64,000 nt of DNA from Monoplex corrugatus (GCA_030674185.1 CM060312.1:71929237-71993236), one strand, 5' to 3'; counted from the stretch's first letter, positions 11,532-23,073 are shown. The notes: generated from the sequence alone by a model not told the origin. Translations and numbers: made by a program.

Positions 11532-12607
11532 TTATATTACTTTCTTGCAAAGATTATACATGTTGCTTCTGAGATTTTTTATGTAGTCCAGCAATGTCTG
11601 AGTACTTGTTTCCAAATTGTCCAGCCATTTCATTGCATAACTGAAACTTTCCTCATCACAACAGTCAGTACTTTCAGTGTTTTCTACACATGGTCTTTTG
11701 TCTTGCATCTTGGTTGGAAAGCGTTTCCTTAAGTTCTCTGATGTAGCCCAATGAACCAGATTCAGCCTATCAACAGGTTTCCTGATTCTAGTAGACCTCC
11801 GAGGCAATGGCATTTCCACTGGCTCATTCTGTGTTTCTTGTTCAGATTGACAGTTTTCATTTAACTCCAAATTTTCCTCAGCTAGATCACTATCTTCATT
11901 CACATTTTCAGTATTTTCATGCTCACTCAAATTCATACCCATACTATCTGGTAATGGATTGTCTTCAGGATCACTTTCCACAGCACATCCAGGCAGGTGT
12001 GCAGTCTCTTTCACCACTTCTCTTCCTGAGGGCTCTGCATGACCAACAGAATCTGATTCTGGAGATGGTAAAGTGTTCTGTGTGTGCTCTGGTTTTCCAT
12101 CTTCAGATTTCTCAGATGCAGAAACACTTTCTGCAGGCACAAAAACTGGAGCATCGGGTCGAAGTGAACTGGATTTCCATTTTACTAACAACTTTGGAAG
12201 TGTTTCTTCATCATCTGAACTACTGTTCTCCACTTCTGAGGATGTGACTACCTTGGTTTTCACAGTTTCACCCTTTCCTTTTTTCTTGCTCATCTGCTCA
12301 ATACCTATATCTAAAGCTCCAATGGGTAGTAACAAATTTCTGTGCAGAGTCCTGCTGAGTCCACTTCCTCCTTCCTGCTGCACAGTGTACACAGGTATAT
12401 CTGCTTTCTTGTCTGTAACGACATAAATGTCCTTCTCCCACCGATCGGAAATTTTAGAGTTTATACGAGGTCCTACTTTTCTGACCAGTACTCTGTCACC
12501 TATTTCCAATTCAACAGCATGAGCAGAGGCATTATTCCTGGTTTTGTTCTTGTTCGCCATCTTTTCCATCTGCTTGGTAGCTGAGGCATAAGCATCACTG
12601 AGACGTT
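11532..12607 (-). pseudogene. pol: Gypsy integrase C-terminus plus acidic tail (frame-broken pol)
   Basis: The open frame 12569-11532 (345 codons) continues integrase after an indel near 12605-12609. Residues about 15-80 hold a C-terminal DNA-binding/GPY-like module (VELEIGDRVLVRKVG...SDRWEKDIYVV...VYTVQQE). A long acidic Ser/Glu-rich region follows, then a basic RRSTRIRKPVDRLN motif common at the end of gypsy pol. The frame ends in TAA at 11532. The sequence just upstream is in a different frame from the catalytic core, so the single break is a one-base loss in a short A-run (minus strand). Confidence 0.85.
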
Positions 12608-14166
12608 TCTTAGATCTTGTACATACTGCCGTGGAGATTTCTTACTCACTGTTTCAAGATCAATGCCAAAAGCAATGTCAACTGGCAGTCGAGGATGTCG
12701 ACCGAAAAACAAAAAAATAAGGGCTAAATCCAGTGCTTGAATGTACACAACAGTTGTACGCATGTACGACAGCCGGTAGACTTCTCCGCCAGTCTTGCTT
12801 CTTATCATCTTCCAGGCCTCTCAGCAGTTGAATAAGAGTCCGGTTCCATCTTTCAACAGGGTTTCCTGCTGGATGATGGGGTGTAGTTCTACATTTAGAA
12901 ATGCCTGCTACAGCACACAGCTCTTTGACTAGGTTTGACTCAAAGTCTTTTCCCTGGTCGGATAGAATTCTTTTGGGAAAACCGTAGATCATGAAAAACT
13001 GTTCCCATAATGCTTTGGCAACCACCTTTGCTGTCTGATTTCGAGTCAAAATGGCGTGTCCAAATTTTGTGAAATGGTCCATAATAACTAATATAGACTG
13101 TTTCTGACCTTTGGCTTCTATTGTAAGAAAATCTATAGAAATCAGTTCAAGAGGCTGAGTTGTCACAATGGTTTGCATGGGAGCCTTTTGAGCTAATGCA
13201 CCTCGTCGAATGCAGCGGCTACATTTCTTTATCTTGCGTTCTATCTCATTCGCCATGTAGGGCCAAAAGAAACGAAGACGGGCTTGCTTTAGTGCACTAT
13301 CAAAGTGAATGTGAAATAGGTCTTCATGAACACCCTTCATAGCCTCCTTCCGATGAGATTTAGGAATCACAAGCTGTCTCTGAGTACTGCCTGCCTCATT
13401 TTGTATTTGTCTGTACAGAACTCCATTCCTCATCACCAGTTTCTCTTGCTCTCTGACAAAAACTTTCATTTCAGGAGTGACTTCTTTCCCTTGTGTTTCC
13501 ATCTTCTTTCCTGCTTCAACATGTTCTATCACCCACTTTAGTGTCTGGTCTGCTAGCTGATATTTCCTCCATTCAGATGTACTTATTGTATGCAGTCCTT
13601 TTTGCTTGGGTTCTAACACATCATCATCTATTAGTTTTGGGTTTGGAATTAACTGTTCTACTGCTGGTACATATTCTACAGTGGATTTAACATTTTCTTG
13701 TGATTTTGTTGTATCCAAATCCTGATTTTCAGTACTATTACTGACAACTGAGCAGAACACTCCCTTAGCATTCATTATTGCACATACTGCTTCTTGGCTT
13801 ACTTTTACAGTACCACCACACTGTTGATCAAACTTCACAGCTTTTTCCCGCAAAAACTTGGTATCTTCCATGAACTTTTGATACTCCATGTCTTCTTCAG
13901 GAGCTTCAGGATGTCGTCTGGACAAAGCGTCTGCATCAATGTGAGATGTACCCTTCTTGTATTGGAGATCAAAATCATAGACTGACAGTGCTGCTAACCA
14001 TCTGTGGCTGGTTGCATCAAGTTTGGCGTTCTTCAAAATGTAGCATAACGGATTGTTGTCAGTCACCACTGTAACATGAGAACCAAGTATGTAATCATGG
14101 AACTTTTCTGTCATAGACCATTTAAGAGCAAGAAATTCTCGCTTGTGAGCTGGATAGTTTCTCTCG
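12608..14166 (-). pseudogene. pol: Gypsy RNase H (second half) and integrase core (frame-broken pol)
   Basis: Frame 14114-12678 encodes the end of RNase H (VTVVTDNNPL, then DADALSRRH), the integrase zinc-binding region (H-rich ...HEDLFHIHF... and CSRC), and the catalytic core with D in LISIDFLTIE, D in ILSDQGKDFESN and E in NPVERWNRTL, matching D,D-35-E. The frame is lost at an A7 run on the plus strand (12711-12717), where one extra base shifts reading to the frame seen at about 12710-12610 (FGRHPRLPVD...). Its start is displaced from the preceding pol frame by a one-base loss near 14160-14166, inside a GAGAGA stretch. Confidence 0.9.
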
Positions 14167-16579
14167 GTTTATTTAAACCACGACTAGCATAAGCAATCAC
14201 TCTTTGTTGTCCATCTTGCACCTGATACAGTACTGCTCCAATACCTGTTCCACTAGCATCACAGTGAAGTTCAAAAGGTTTTCCCCTATCAGCAATGGAA
14301 AGAACAGGTTCAGAAGTCAACAGTTCAATCAACTTTTCAAATGCAGCCTGCTGTTCTTCTCCCCAAAGATGTGATATGTCAGACTTAAGAGTAAGCGTTG
14401 ACTTTTTATTTCTCCCAAGTCCTTTTTGCTTTCCATTTGGTACATAACCGATACACAAATCATTCAAAGGGCGTGCTATCTGTGCAAAATGAGGAATAAA
14501 GCGACGAAAGAATCCAGCAAAACCAATAAAGGACTTAATGTCTCTCACAGTTTCTGGTTTTGGCCATGTTGTCAAAGCTTCTGTCTTTTCAGGATCTGGC
14601 CTAATCCCTTTGTCTGAAATGATATGTCCCAAATGCTTTACTTCAGAGGCAGCGAAAACACATTTTTCTGGGTCAACTTTCAAGTTGTACTTCCGCAAGC
14701 GTTCAAGAGCTGCTGCAGTCCTTTCTTCCAGCTCCTCCAATGTTTTTCCATGGATCAAAATGTCATCCAAGAAAACAATGAGATCTATAAGATTCATATC
14801 ACAAAACACTTTTTCCATGAGACGCTGGAAAGTATGCGGTGCATTTTTCAATCCCATTGCCATGCGTTCAAATTGAAACAGTCCAAACGGAGTTGTAAAT
14901 GCAGAAATCCGTTTCGCCCTGTCAGACATAGGAACTTGATAGTACGCTTTGCTCAAATCCATAGAAGTGAAGAAACGTGCACCACTCAGTGTCAAGAACA
15001 AATCTTCGATTTTTGGAATTGCATAACTGTCCTTAATTGTTCTTGAGTTTATTTTCCGATAATCTACACACATTCGGAGACTTCCATTCTTCTTTCTGAC
15101 AAGAACAATAGGACTTGCATATGGTGAAGCTGATGGAGTGATGATTTTAGCATCCAACAGTTGTTGTATATGTTCTTTCACTTCTTCCAGATCATGTGGA
15201 GGAATTGGTCTTGGCCGTTCTCGTACTGTAGATCCTGGCTCTAGTTCAATGTCATGATGAACCTCACTAATGTTTCCAAGGTCAAATTCATGTTGAATGA
15301 AAACATCTTGATAGTTCTGTAGCCTGGCAGTAAAGCGTTCTCTCCATTCTGATGGGGTGTTTTCTCCAAACTTGAACAATAAAGAAGTATTTTGCTTTTT
15401 TGCCTTTGACTCCATTTTATCACTTGCATCTGAAACATTTACCTGCTGCCCATGAGTATGCAACTCTTTCAACACATTCTCAACGTCATATGTTGTGAGC
15501 ACAGTAAACACATCTGCAATCACCTGATTCTTTTTTATGATAAGGTCTTCTTCACCCAAATTGCACAAAGTAACCTTTACAGAATGTAAGGCCCCAATAT
15601 CTGCTTTTGCTGCTACTACGCCCAACTCAGCGGGTGTGTTTGCCAAAGTTGGTTCCTGAATCAACACAGAGTTCTGAGTAAGCAGACGTTTCACTCTTGC
15701 TTGTCCCTTCACTGTCACAGACTCGCCTACATGCAAAACAAAAGTCTGATCTTTCATCCTGATACTTCCACATCTTCCATCTTCGCCCACATCTGACTGA
15801 TGAGCAAACATAAAAGCAGCTTCGCCCCTCAATAGTTGTTCTGATACTGTGACTTGTGGCAGTTTCTTAAACACATTTGTCCCAATAATGATTGGTACTC
15901 TCTGAGAATACTCCGTATCTTGACATACAAGCGCTACAGTGTCAATTGTTTGTTCTTTCCCAGCAACACAGGCAGGCAGTGTACATTTTACAGACACCAT
16001 TCCCTTGTAAGGAACTTGTTGTCCCCCAGCTCCCGTTACTGTTAAGTCTGCCCCAAGTTCTTTTAGAGGAATATGTTTCAAATGATTTCGAAAGAATGTT
16101 TCAGATATGACAGTTACTTGTGAACCACTATCCAAAAGACACATAACATTTTCCCCTTCAATTTTGATCTGTGTTTCACAGCATGGTCCCACTAAAGCTT
16201 CTAAACAGGAAGAATCGGTTTTCAGTTCTGCTAAAATGATGTCAGGTGTGAGTTTCACAGAATTTCTTTTATGACTGTTCTGAATTTGAAGAACACAGGT
16301 ACAGTTTTTTATTTCAGCACTGATGATGGTCACACCCTTTGGTAAAGCTTCTTCTTTTCTTACAAACAACTGAGAATTTTCAGGAACTACTCCTTGTAAC
16401 TGAATGCTCTGTCCTGGTGTTAAGGTTAATTTGATGTTCCGTAGTCTTACTGGTTTTAACTTCTCTTCTAAGATGTTCACTGCTTGGAATCTTGTTTGTT
16501 CTTCTTTGGGGCTCAGACCTGTCGATGTTTGCCCCCTAACATCGACAGATTTCCGTTTCCCGTCTGTCTGTTTTGCCAT
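14111..16579 (-). pseudogene. pol: Gypsy protease, reverse transcriptase and RNase H start
   Basis: An 822-codon frame. The retropepsin active site is LLDSGSQVTV (residues about 147-160). RT follows: LRMCVDYRKINSRT, then SMDLSKAYYQVP, FGLFQFERMAMGLKNAP and the catalytic FLDDIL. The RNase H start is FELHCDASGTGIGAVLY. The amino end overlaps gag in the -1 frame, and the first ATG in frame (16577-16579) lies upstream of the slippery site, so translation most likely enters by frameshifting. Reading is lost near 14160 by a one-base deletion, and the remaining RNase H is in another frame. Otherwise there are no stops, so the copy is barely degraded. Confidence 0.95.
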
Positions 16580-17595
16580 CTGCTCTGCTTTCTGGACACT
16601 CTCTCCCGATCAGGCTCATTTTGACACTCCCTGGCGAAATGGCTTCCTCTTTCCCCGCATTTCCAGCATGGACCTCTGGGTGCTCGCTGCTCCGGTTTTC
16701 GTTTTTCCTGTCCCTTCAATTTTTCCACCACCCGTTCAGCTATCTTGTCCATCTGTTCCTCAGTCAGATTCTGTGGAGATGTACTGGTTCCAGACATGAT
16801 GTTGACATGAGGTCTGGACATGGTCGCAGTAGCATCTTCTAACATTCGGACAGTGGTCAGTAGCTCTTCCAGGTCAGGAGAAACTTGCCCAGGAAACCCA
16901 AACTTTCCACGGAGTTCAACAGCAAGCATAGGGCTAATTGCTTTTGAGAATATATGATACACCTTCCGGCTGCCTTCACTGCTGTCTAGTATTTTCTCTT
17001 CTGTTAGTTTGGCCATCTCTGACCACAGACGACACAAGAATCCGGATGAACTTTCCTTGGGAGAAAGGGACATGGAAACAAAATCTAATAATCTGTCATC
17101 TCCTGTCTTGATGTTGCCATATAAATTTTTGAGCTTTGAAATTATATCCCTTGGGCTGCTACATTTTTTGACTTGTTCGTAAGGCAAACCTCTCAAACTA
17201 CTCAACAGTTTATCTTTCAGATCGGGAATGGACTTATCATGTAGTAGTTGGTCGGCACTGTTCATCCAGTCAACAAATGAAACTTCATTTCCTCCAGTTG
17301 GAGGGATTCCTGTGAATGTTTTCAGCCTAATATTGGGTGGTGCAATGACTTGAATTTTTGGTATTGTGGGTGGAAACTGTTGTTGGTGTTGAAAAAATTG
17401 CTGCTGCTGATGATGTCGTTGCTGTTGTTGTTGCTGGTCCAGCTGTTGCTGCTTCAGTTGCAGTTCGGAAATTTTCTGTTGGAGACGTTGTATCTCCACA
17501 GTGTACATCGACTCTCCTTCTTCTGAATGTCCTTGCTGAGACGTGGATGCTTGTTGGTCATCCGGCGTAACATTTGTACAGTCAAATTCCTCCAT
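16513..17595 (-). CDS. gag: Gypsy Gag polyprotein
   Basis: Intact 360-codon frame from ATG at 17595-17593 (MEEFDCTN); an earlier in-frame GTG exists but is not needed. The amino part is Gln-rich with a coiled-coil-like LQQKISELQLKQQQLDQQ segment. A capsid-like middle follows, then a CCHC zinc knuckle, CWKCGERGSHFAREC, near residue 325. The tail is basic. Gag packages element RNA into cytoplasmic particles. The stop at 16515-16513 is just past a slippery heptamer and hairpin that link it to pol. No internal disruption seen. Confidence 0.93.
   Translation of the reverse strand: MEEFDCTNVTPDDQQASTSQQGHSEEGESMYTVEIQRLQQKISELQLKQQQLDQQQQQQRHHQQQQFFQHQQQFPPTIPKIQVIAPPNIRLKTFTGIPPTGGNEVSFVDWMNSADQLLHDKSIPDLKDKLLSSLRGLPYEQVKKCSSPRDIISKLKNLYGNIKTGDDRLLDFVSMSLSPKESSSGFLCRLWSEMAKLTEEKILDSSEGSRKVYHIFSKAISPMLAVELRGKFGFPGQVSPDLEELLTTVRMLEDATATMSRPHVNIMSGTSTSPQNLTEEQMDKIAERVVEKLKGQEKRKPEQRAPRGPCWKCGERGSHFARECQNEPDRERVSRKQSRWQNRQTGNGNLSMLGGKHRQV
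16519..16561 (-). promoter_or_regulatory. Programmed -1 frameshift signal (gag-pol)
   Basis: On the minus strand the heptamer G GGA AAC (16561-16555) is in the correct zero-frame phase in gag. After a 6-nt spacer comes a perfect 11-bp stem, CTGTCGATGTT (16548-16538) paired with AACATCGACAG (16529-16519), with an 8-nt loop. A -1 slip there enters exactly the pol frame. GGGAAAC is a known retroviral slippery heptamer. The gag stop lies 4 nt beyond the hairpin. Confidence 0.88.
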
Positions 17596-17714
17596 CGTGA
17601 CTGCACAATTGTATGTCACTTGTCTAAAACTTTGTTTTTATATTTATATATATATATTTTTTTTAAAGCACTTTGGTTTGTTGTTGTTGTTTTTTTCAGA
17701 TTTGTTGACTCTCA

Positions 17715-17732
17715 GCCCCACATTGGGCGCCA
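17715..17732 (-). other. Primer-binding site candidate
   Basis: TGGCGCCCAATGTGGGGC on the minus strand starts 8 nt inside the 5' LTR edge. It begins TGGCGCC like many tRNA-complementary primer sites; the primer tRNA was not determined. Confidence 0.7.
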
Positions 17733-17740
17733 AAATTTTG

Positions 17741-18222
17741 TGTAACCACTCCTATGATTTGTGAGAAATATGTGATTATATATTGTATGTAGGTATGTAT
17801 GTATAGGTGTATATGTGGAGTGATTTCACATTTGTGGGTTTTGAGTCAACTTCCAATCTTCCAAAAAAAATCTTTAGAGCCAAAATACAGATCTTTGAAT
17901 TTTAATAAAATGAAACACAATAAATACAACTTACAACTATTACAAGTGACCACAATTTGTTCTCACGGGGGATAACCCCTTTTTGGAAAAAAGACTGACA
18001 AATTAAGACTAGCGGTACAGAGTCAACCCAGCAGAAACACTTGAGAACCTCAGGTAGCTCTGAATTAGAGTTACTTTGATGTTTCGGGGTTGGCAACCGT
18101 TACGGCGAAAGCGCTTACGTTGCTATGGTTTTAACAACACCCGGATGAAAGTGAAACGTCATTTCCGGTTTTGTAGCTGACGAAAAATCCAAAAACTTGT
18201 TAGAATTTTTTGACTGGCTACA
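17741..18222 (-). repeat. 5' LTR of the gypsy element
   Basis: 482 bp, matching 10470-10952 except for one C. Followed by the target copy TAAA at 18223-18226. Confidence 0.97.
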
Positions 18223-18226
18223 TAAA

Positions 18227-18803
18227 TAGCTGTACTTTCACTTTCATTAAAGGGAGTGCAACCAGTCCATATCTAGTCGGATGTGCTTTATCTCCCCTCT
18301 ATCTCACGATGAGAACGTTCGATTTTGGAACAAATAAACAGATTAATGGAAATTATTTACGTTTATCTATTGATTGCATTGATTTTTCCTTTAAATTTAG
18401 ACAAACTTGACATTCATATTAAACGCTAAGTGTCTTTGTTTCGTTTGTTTCTTGATTTGAGATTCAGACGTAAAGGCGAAGGTCGTTTGCTTCAAATTGG
18501 TCCGGTGTGAATGCCAGGAAACTTGGTGATCAGCACGTTTTGTTTACTTTGGTGCAGATCCAGAGATCCTCACACATATTGATTTAAGCTGTGAAAGATC
18601 ATATGAATCAGAACGACCCAAGAACATTTTGCAAATACTTAGCAGGTATGTAAACAGCTATGTGTGTCAACGAATTCAAGACACTCAACACTGATGCATG
18701 GGACTCGATTTTGACAAATTATGTTGGCAAAACAATTATCGTTTTGAAGAAAGCTGTTAACATTGAAACTAAGCGTCGACTGCAATTTGAATTAGTGCGA
18801 AAC

Positions 18804-18805
<2 letters not shown>
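18227..18805. other. Unassigned flank of the gypsy insertion
   Basis: No gene or repeat similarity noticed. Confidence 0.4.

Positions 18806-18878
<73 letters not shown>
18806..18878. repeat. (GT)n microsatellite
   Basis: About 36 GT units. Confidence 0.98.
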
Positions 18879-18880
<2 letters not shown>

Positions 18881-19337
18881 CTATGTCAGTTATAGTTGCT
18901 CACTAGATCTAGTCATTAGTGTCAAATATCAGCAGTTTCAGAATCATAATAATAATCATAATGGCATAATTCAACGTTTCAGCAAAATTGTATGTTTAGG
19001 TTATTAAGCTGTGCAGCTTTATATCATGTTACAAAGATGCTGAATGTACTTGTTCAAAACTTATTTTTAAGTAAAGTAGTTGAGGGGGGGGGGGGAGGAG
19101 CGGTGGAGATCTCACAACTTTTGCCAAGTCTCAAGTAAGATTTTTTTAGGGCATTACTTTTTTGTTTTCTTCTTGATGTTACTTTTCTCCTCCTATTTCG
19201 CGTTACTTTCTTCCTTCTTTTTCGTGTAACCTTTTCGTTTTTTTTCTAGGCGTTTTCTGTTTTGTCTTCTTCTTGGTGTTACTTTTCTCCTTCTTGGCGT
19301 TACTGTTTTGAATTCCTCGAATAAATTCCAAGCTCGT

Positions 19338-19339
<2 letters not shown>
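18879..19339. other. Unassigned, with G-run and CTT-rich segment
   Basis: A G-run at about 19084-19094, then repeated GTTACTTTTCTCCT-like motifs at about 19150-19310 that form a short degenerate tandem repeat (unit roughly 50 bp). Confidence 0.5.
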
Positions 19340-19426
<87 letters not shown>

Positions 19427-19475
19427 CACAGACACACACACAACACGAACAACACACACACGCACACACACACAA
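19340..19475. repeat. (CA)n microsatellite abutting a LINE
   Basis: More than 40 CA units, then interrupted CACGAACA variants, running into the truncated LINE at about 19480. Confidence 0.97.
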
Positions 19476-19479
19476 ATAG

Positions 19480-20940
19480 TTCGCAAACAGATATGGGGAC
19501 AAGATATATCAACACTTGTTCATCTCTGTAAATCGCTTATTAGATCTAAATTAACCTATGCCCAAGAAATCTTCTTCAGTGCACCAAAACACTTACTAAC
19601 AAAACTGCAGAGCATAGATTGTAAAGGTTTCAAACTTGCATTGGGTCTTCCAATGCATGCCTCTTGCCTTCGCACATACAGTGCAATCAAATTGTTGCCG
19701 CTTGATGAACAAAGGAAAGTCGCTTCTTCTAAATTTCTGTTAAGAAATACCACCATAGAAAACAGCATCGAAACAGAGACAAAAGTAAGATCAGACACGA
19801 CTTTCCGAAAAGAGCTAAATCAATATCCTCGCAGGTCACACTTGCAACATTTACAGCTGATGTTATGAAAGGCTCTGGAACTGATCTAGAAACAAATCCA
19901 GTAACATTAAGACCTTCATTTTCACAGTACCCAGTTGGGAACTTCAAAGAGCACGATTTGACATATACCACACTGACTTAAAAAAAGAAGATAATATCAA
20001 CTTACTGGCAAGTCAAGTTAAAAGTCATATAGAAGACTTTTATTCCGATCATTTGAAAGTTTACACTGATGGATCAATAATTGAAAGACAAGCAGGCTCA
20101 GCGTTTTTAATGCCTGCTCTCAAAATTGAGAAATCGTTCTATATAGGACTTAATAAATCTGTCTTTACTGCAGAACTCTTTGCAATCTTAAATTAATGGC
20201 TTTGAATTATATGATAAATCTTTTTAGGACGATTCCCCAGATACTTGTTTGCGTTGATTCAAAATATGTACTTCAAGCTCTTGAATTATCAAAATTGCAA
20301 ACAAGATCTGAAATGATATTGGAAATTACTCACTTGATTAATAGTTTATCCTTAAGAGGCACTGACATTACTTTCTGCTGGATACCATCTCATAGTTCTT
20401 TTTATTACAATGATATGGTTGATAGGGCTGCCAAACGAGGGGCAAAGAGCTCCCCAGATTCAAATCATATACAACTTTCCCTCTCATTGCATGAGTGTTA
20501 TACCTTAGTGGACACCTATGTATGGAAGCAGTTCAAGATAAACAGAAAAAGTATGAAAAATGTTACATGAACTTTGAAATTAGCAAAACACCGAAGCAGT
20601 TTCCTGCCAGCAGAAGTATACAAATCCCTTATGTATAGGTGGAAACTTGATGCATTCAAAACAAAATACACTAGGAATGTAGTGTGTCTGTGTGGAAAGA
20701 AGATAACACATAGTCATATTCTTTCATGTGTTCGGGTAAAACGACATATACCTACGCTATTAACGAAGACAATTTCTGACATATTTGCCTCATCATCCTT
20801 AACATATGAATTTTTTGCTAGCCTGTCAAAAAGTCCTATAGCGAATTATCTTTAACGTTCTGTTTTTCTCATGTTCAATGTTATGGTTAGCCAGTTTTGC
20901 TGTTTCAATCGTTAACCCTCTTTTCTCCTCGTGTATCCTT

Positions 20941-20974
<34 letters not shown>

Positions 20975-21018
20975 CTAAAATCACTTTAGTGAATAGACAT
21001 TAAATCAAGACCACCACC
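19480..21018 (+). mobile_element. 5'-truncated LINE with RNase H domain (pseudogene)
   Basis: The sequence starts within the RT thumb (WGQDISTLVHLCKSLIRSKL, then AQEIFFSAPKHLLTKLQSID and FKLALGLPMHASCLRTYS). It continues through a frameshift near 19840 into an RNase H domain: KVYTDGS near 20050, AELFAI near 20170, VCVDSKYVLQAL near 20240 and FCWIPSHSSF with DMVDRAAK near 20380. A Cys-His tail (LCGKKITHSHILSC) lies near 20690. A stop near 20195 and frame changes show decay. A T-run at 20938-20962 and TAGTGAATAGACATTAAATC near 20990 resemble I-type LINE 3' ends. The upstream RT and endonuclease are missing. Confidence 0.85.
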
Positions 21019-21053
21019 ACACACAAACGCACACACACACGCACAAAACACAC

Positions 21054-21150
<97 letters not shown>
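21019..21150. repeat. (CA)n / (CGCA)n microsatellite
   Basis: CA units with CGCA interruptions. Confidence 0.95.
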
Positions 21151-21151
<1 letters not shown>

Positions 21152-21296
21152 TACCAACGCAGTGTTAACAACAGCATGGAGTAGAGCATGCTTGCGGAGA
21201 CTGCTTAATTATTGTTCGTCAGTCTGTTTGTTTTGCTCGTTTGTTTGTTCGTTACATGATATTTTACGTACATTAGTATATCATTCTGATGTATCG

Positions 21297-21336
21297 TTCG
21301 TATCTGTTCATCTGCTATCTATCTATCTATCGATCG

Positions 21337-21373
<37 letters not shown>

Positions 21374-21383
21374 ATCTGTCTGC

Positions 21384-21414
<31 letters not shown>

Positions 21415-21431
21415 ATCTGTCTGTCTGTCTA

Positions 21432-21463
<32 letters not shown>

Positions 21464-21464
21464 A

Positions 21465-21496
<32 letters not shown>

Positions 21497-21546
21497 TCTA
21501 ATCTGTCTGCCTGTCTGTCTATCTATCTATCTATCTATCTAATCTA

Positions 21547-21582
<36 letters not shown>

Positions 21583-21698
21583 TCTAATCTGTCTGTCTAT
21601 CTATCTATCTATCTATCTAATATGTCTGTCTGTCTGTCTATCTATCTATCTAGTTATCTAATCTGTCTGTCTATCTATCTATCTATTTATCTATCTAA

Positions 21699-21734
<36 letters not shown>

Positions 21735-21833
21735 TCTAACCTATCTGTCTATCTATATATCTATGTCTATCTATCTGTCTATCTATGTATCTGTCTATCT
21801 ATCTGTCTGCCTGTCTGTCTGTGCGTCTATCTG

Positions 21834-21882
<49 letters not shown>

Positions 21883-21895
21883 GTCTGTCTATCTA

Positions 21896-21934
<39 letters not shown>

Positions 21935-21964
21935 ATCTATATATCTATCTAATCTACCTACCTA

Positions 21965-21996
<32 letters not shown>

Positions 21997-22048
21997 ATCT
22001 ACCTATCTACCTATCTGTTTGTCTATTTATCTATCTATCTATCTATAT
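21297..22048. repeat. (CTAT)n/(CTGT)n array with higher-order periodicity
   Basis: Tetranucleotides CTAT and CTGT alternate in blocks. The phase marker CTAATCTGTCTG recurs about every 55-65 bp between 21370 and 21730, giving a higher-order unit. A (CT)n stretch lies at about 21836-21866. Confidence 0.95.
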
Positions 22049-22164
22049 TGAAATAAATACTTGTGTACAATATATGTATTAATTATGCACTGTTTACATT
22101 TCAAAACGATTGCCTTGTCTTGTCTTGAATTGTCTTGTCTTTTCTTGTCATGTCTCGTCACGTT

Positions 22165-22165
22165 A

Positions 22166-22210
<45 letters not shown>

Positions 22211-22230
22211 CATCATCATCATCATCATTT
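22165..22230. repeat. (TTA)n then (TCA)n microsatellite
   Basis: About 15 TTA units followed by six ATC units. Confidence 0.97.
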
Positions 22231-22546
22231 GCTGTTCTCTTTTAGTCTTGACAACATTAGATGAACTTTTCGTTTCATTGAAATGTAATTCTCTTGTCCC
22301 ACCAGTTAAATGTTTGAATAAATTCACTGCTCCACGGTTAATTCGCTAGTATGCTTTTGTGTATTTTCATTACGGAATTCCCACGTGTCTTCAGTGTTAA
22401 TTTTGTGTGCAGTTGTTATTTCCCTTTCCAGTGTCAAATTGGATTTGTTGTACCATACACAATCCATTGACATAAACCTTATGCCGTTGATTCGACCATA
22501 ATGTATTGTATATTTTGTTATGTATACACACTGAAACAGCGCATTA
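22231..22546. other. Unassigned sequence
   Basis: No gene or repeat similarity noticed. Confidence 0.4.
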
Positions 22547-22548
22547 TA

Positions 22549-22786
22549 CAGGGGGGTGCAAAAGTAGGTATACAGTAAGTATCACATCATTATTGTAATG
22601 CTTAATTCCGCTCTCGATTAGAGGAGTGTGTGAATACCGACGGCAAGCAGTTTGGGTATCTGAGGGATAAAGGCTGTGGTTGTTATTACATGTATGTGCA
22701 ATATTCATTTGTTTGTGTAATAAATGCAGTGAATATTGTACGTGTTTTCTTTTTTCATAACTGTATACCTACTTTTGCACACCCTG
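22549..22786. mobile_element. Mariner-type MITE, 238 bp
   Basis: Flanked by TA on both sides (22547-22548 and 22787-22788). Terminal inverted repeats of about 27 bp: CAGGGGGGTGCAAAAGTAGG on the left and, inverted, CAGGGTGTGCAAAAGTAGG on the right, both continuing TATACAG. The interior is non-coding. TA duplication and CAGGG termini indicate a non-autonomous Tc1/mariner derivative. Its termini differ from those of the element at 36343 beyond CAGGGTGT. Confidence 0.9.
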
Positions 22787-22945
22787 TAGATTCTTGATTT
22801 CCAATATTTGTTTTCAACTATTTCGACCCTAGCCCACCTCATGCTAAAACAACAGTTCTATGATATAACCACTTTGTGTTCTAGAATACCATTGTCTCCC
22901 CTATTTCTAGGTTACTAGTATACAATCTGCCATTATCTCCAGTGT

Positions 22946-23073
22946 TGTGGTGTGGTGTGGTGTGGTGTGGTGTGTTGTGGTGTGGTGTGGTGTGGTTGGT
23001 GTGGTGGGGTGGGGTGTGATGTAGTGTGGTGTGGTGTGGTGTGGTGTGTTGTGGTGTGGTGTGGCGTGGTGTG
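22946..23073. repeat. (TGGTG)n pentanucleotide array
   Basis: Imperfect TGGTG units with occasional TGTTG, TGGGG and TGTAG variants. Confidence 0.95.

Larger units (their letters stand above)
10470..18222 (-). mobile_element. Full-length Ty3/gypsy LTR retrotransposon
   Basis: The element is 7.75 kb, read on the minus strand. LTRs at 10470-10952 and 17741-18222 (483 and 482 bp) differ by a single C in a C-run. The 4-bp direct repeat TAAA flanks it (10466-10469 and 18223-18226). On the minus strand each LTR runs TGTAG...TTACA. A primer-binding-like site follows the 5' LTR and a G7 polypurine tract precedes the 3' LTR. Gene order is gag, then protease, RT, RNase H and integrase, the Ty3/gypsy (Metaviridae) order. 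Near-identical LTRs indicate recent insertion. Pol is broken by three one-base indels. Clade was not determined. Confidence 0.97.

Noticed and set aside
11807..12426. Plus-strand open frames inside the gypsy pol region
   Set aside because: Shadows of the minus-strand coding sequence; no domains.
12500..12808. Separate short gene on the minus strand inside the gypsy element
   Set aside because: It is the out-of-frame continuation of integrase between two one-base indels.
21289..22056. Leu-Ser-Ile-Tyr repeat proteins in the CTAT/CTGT array, and at 35285-35978
   Set aside because: Tetranucleotide artefacts.
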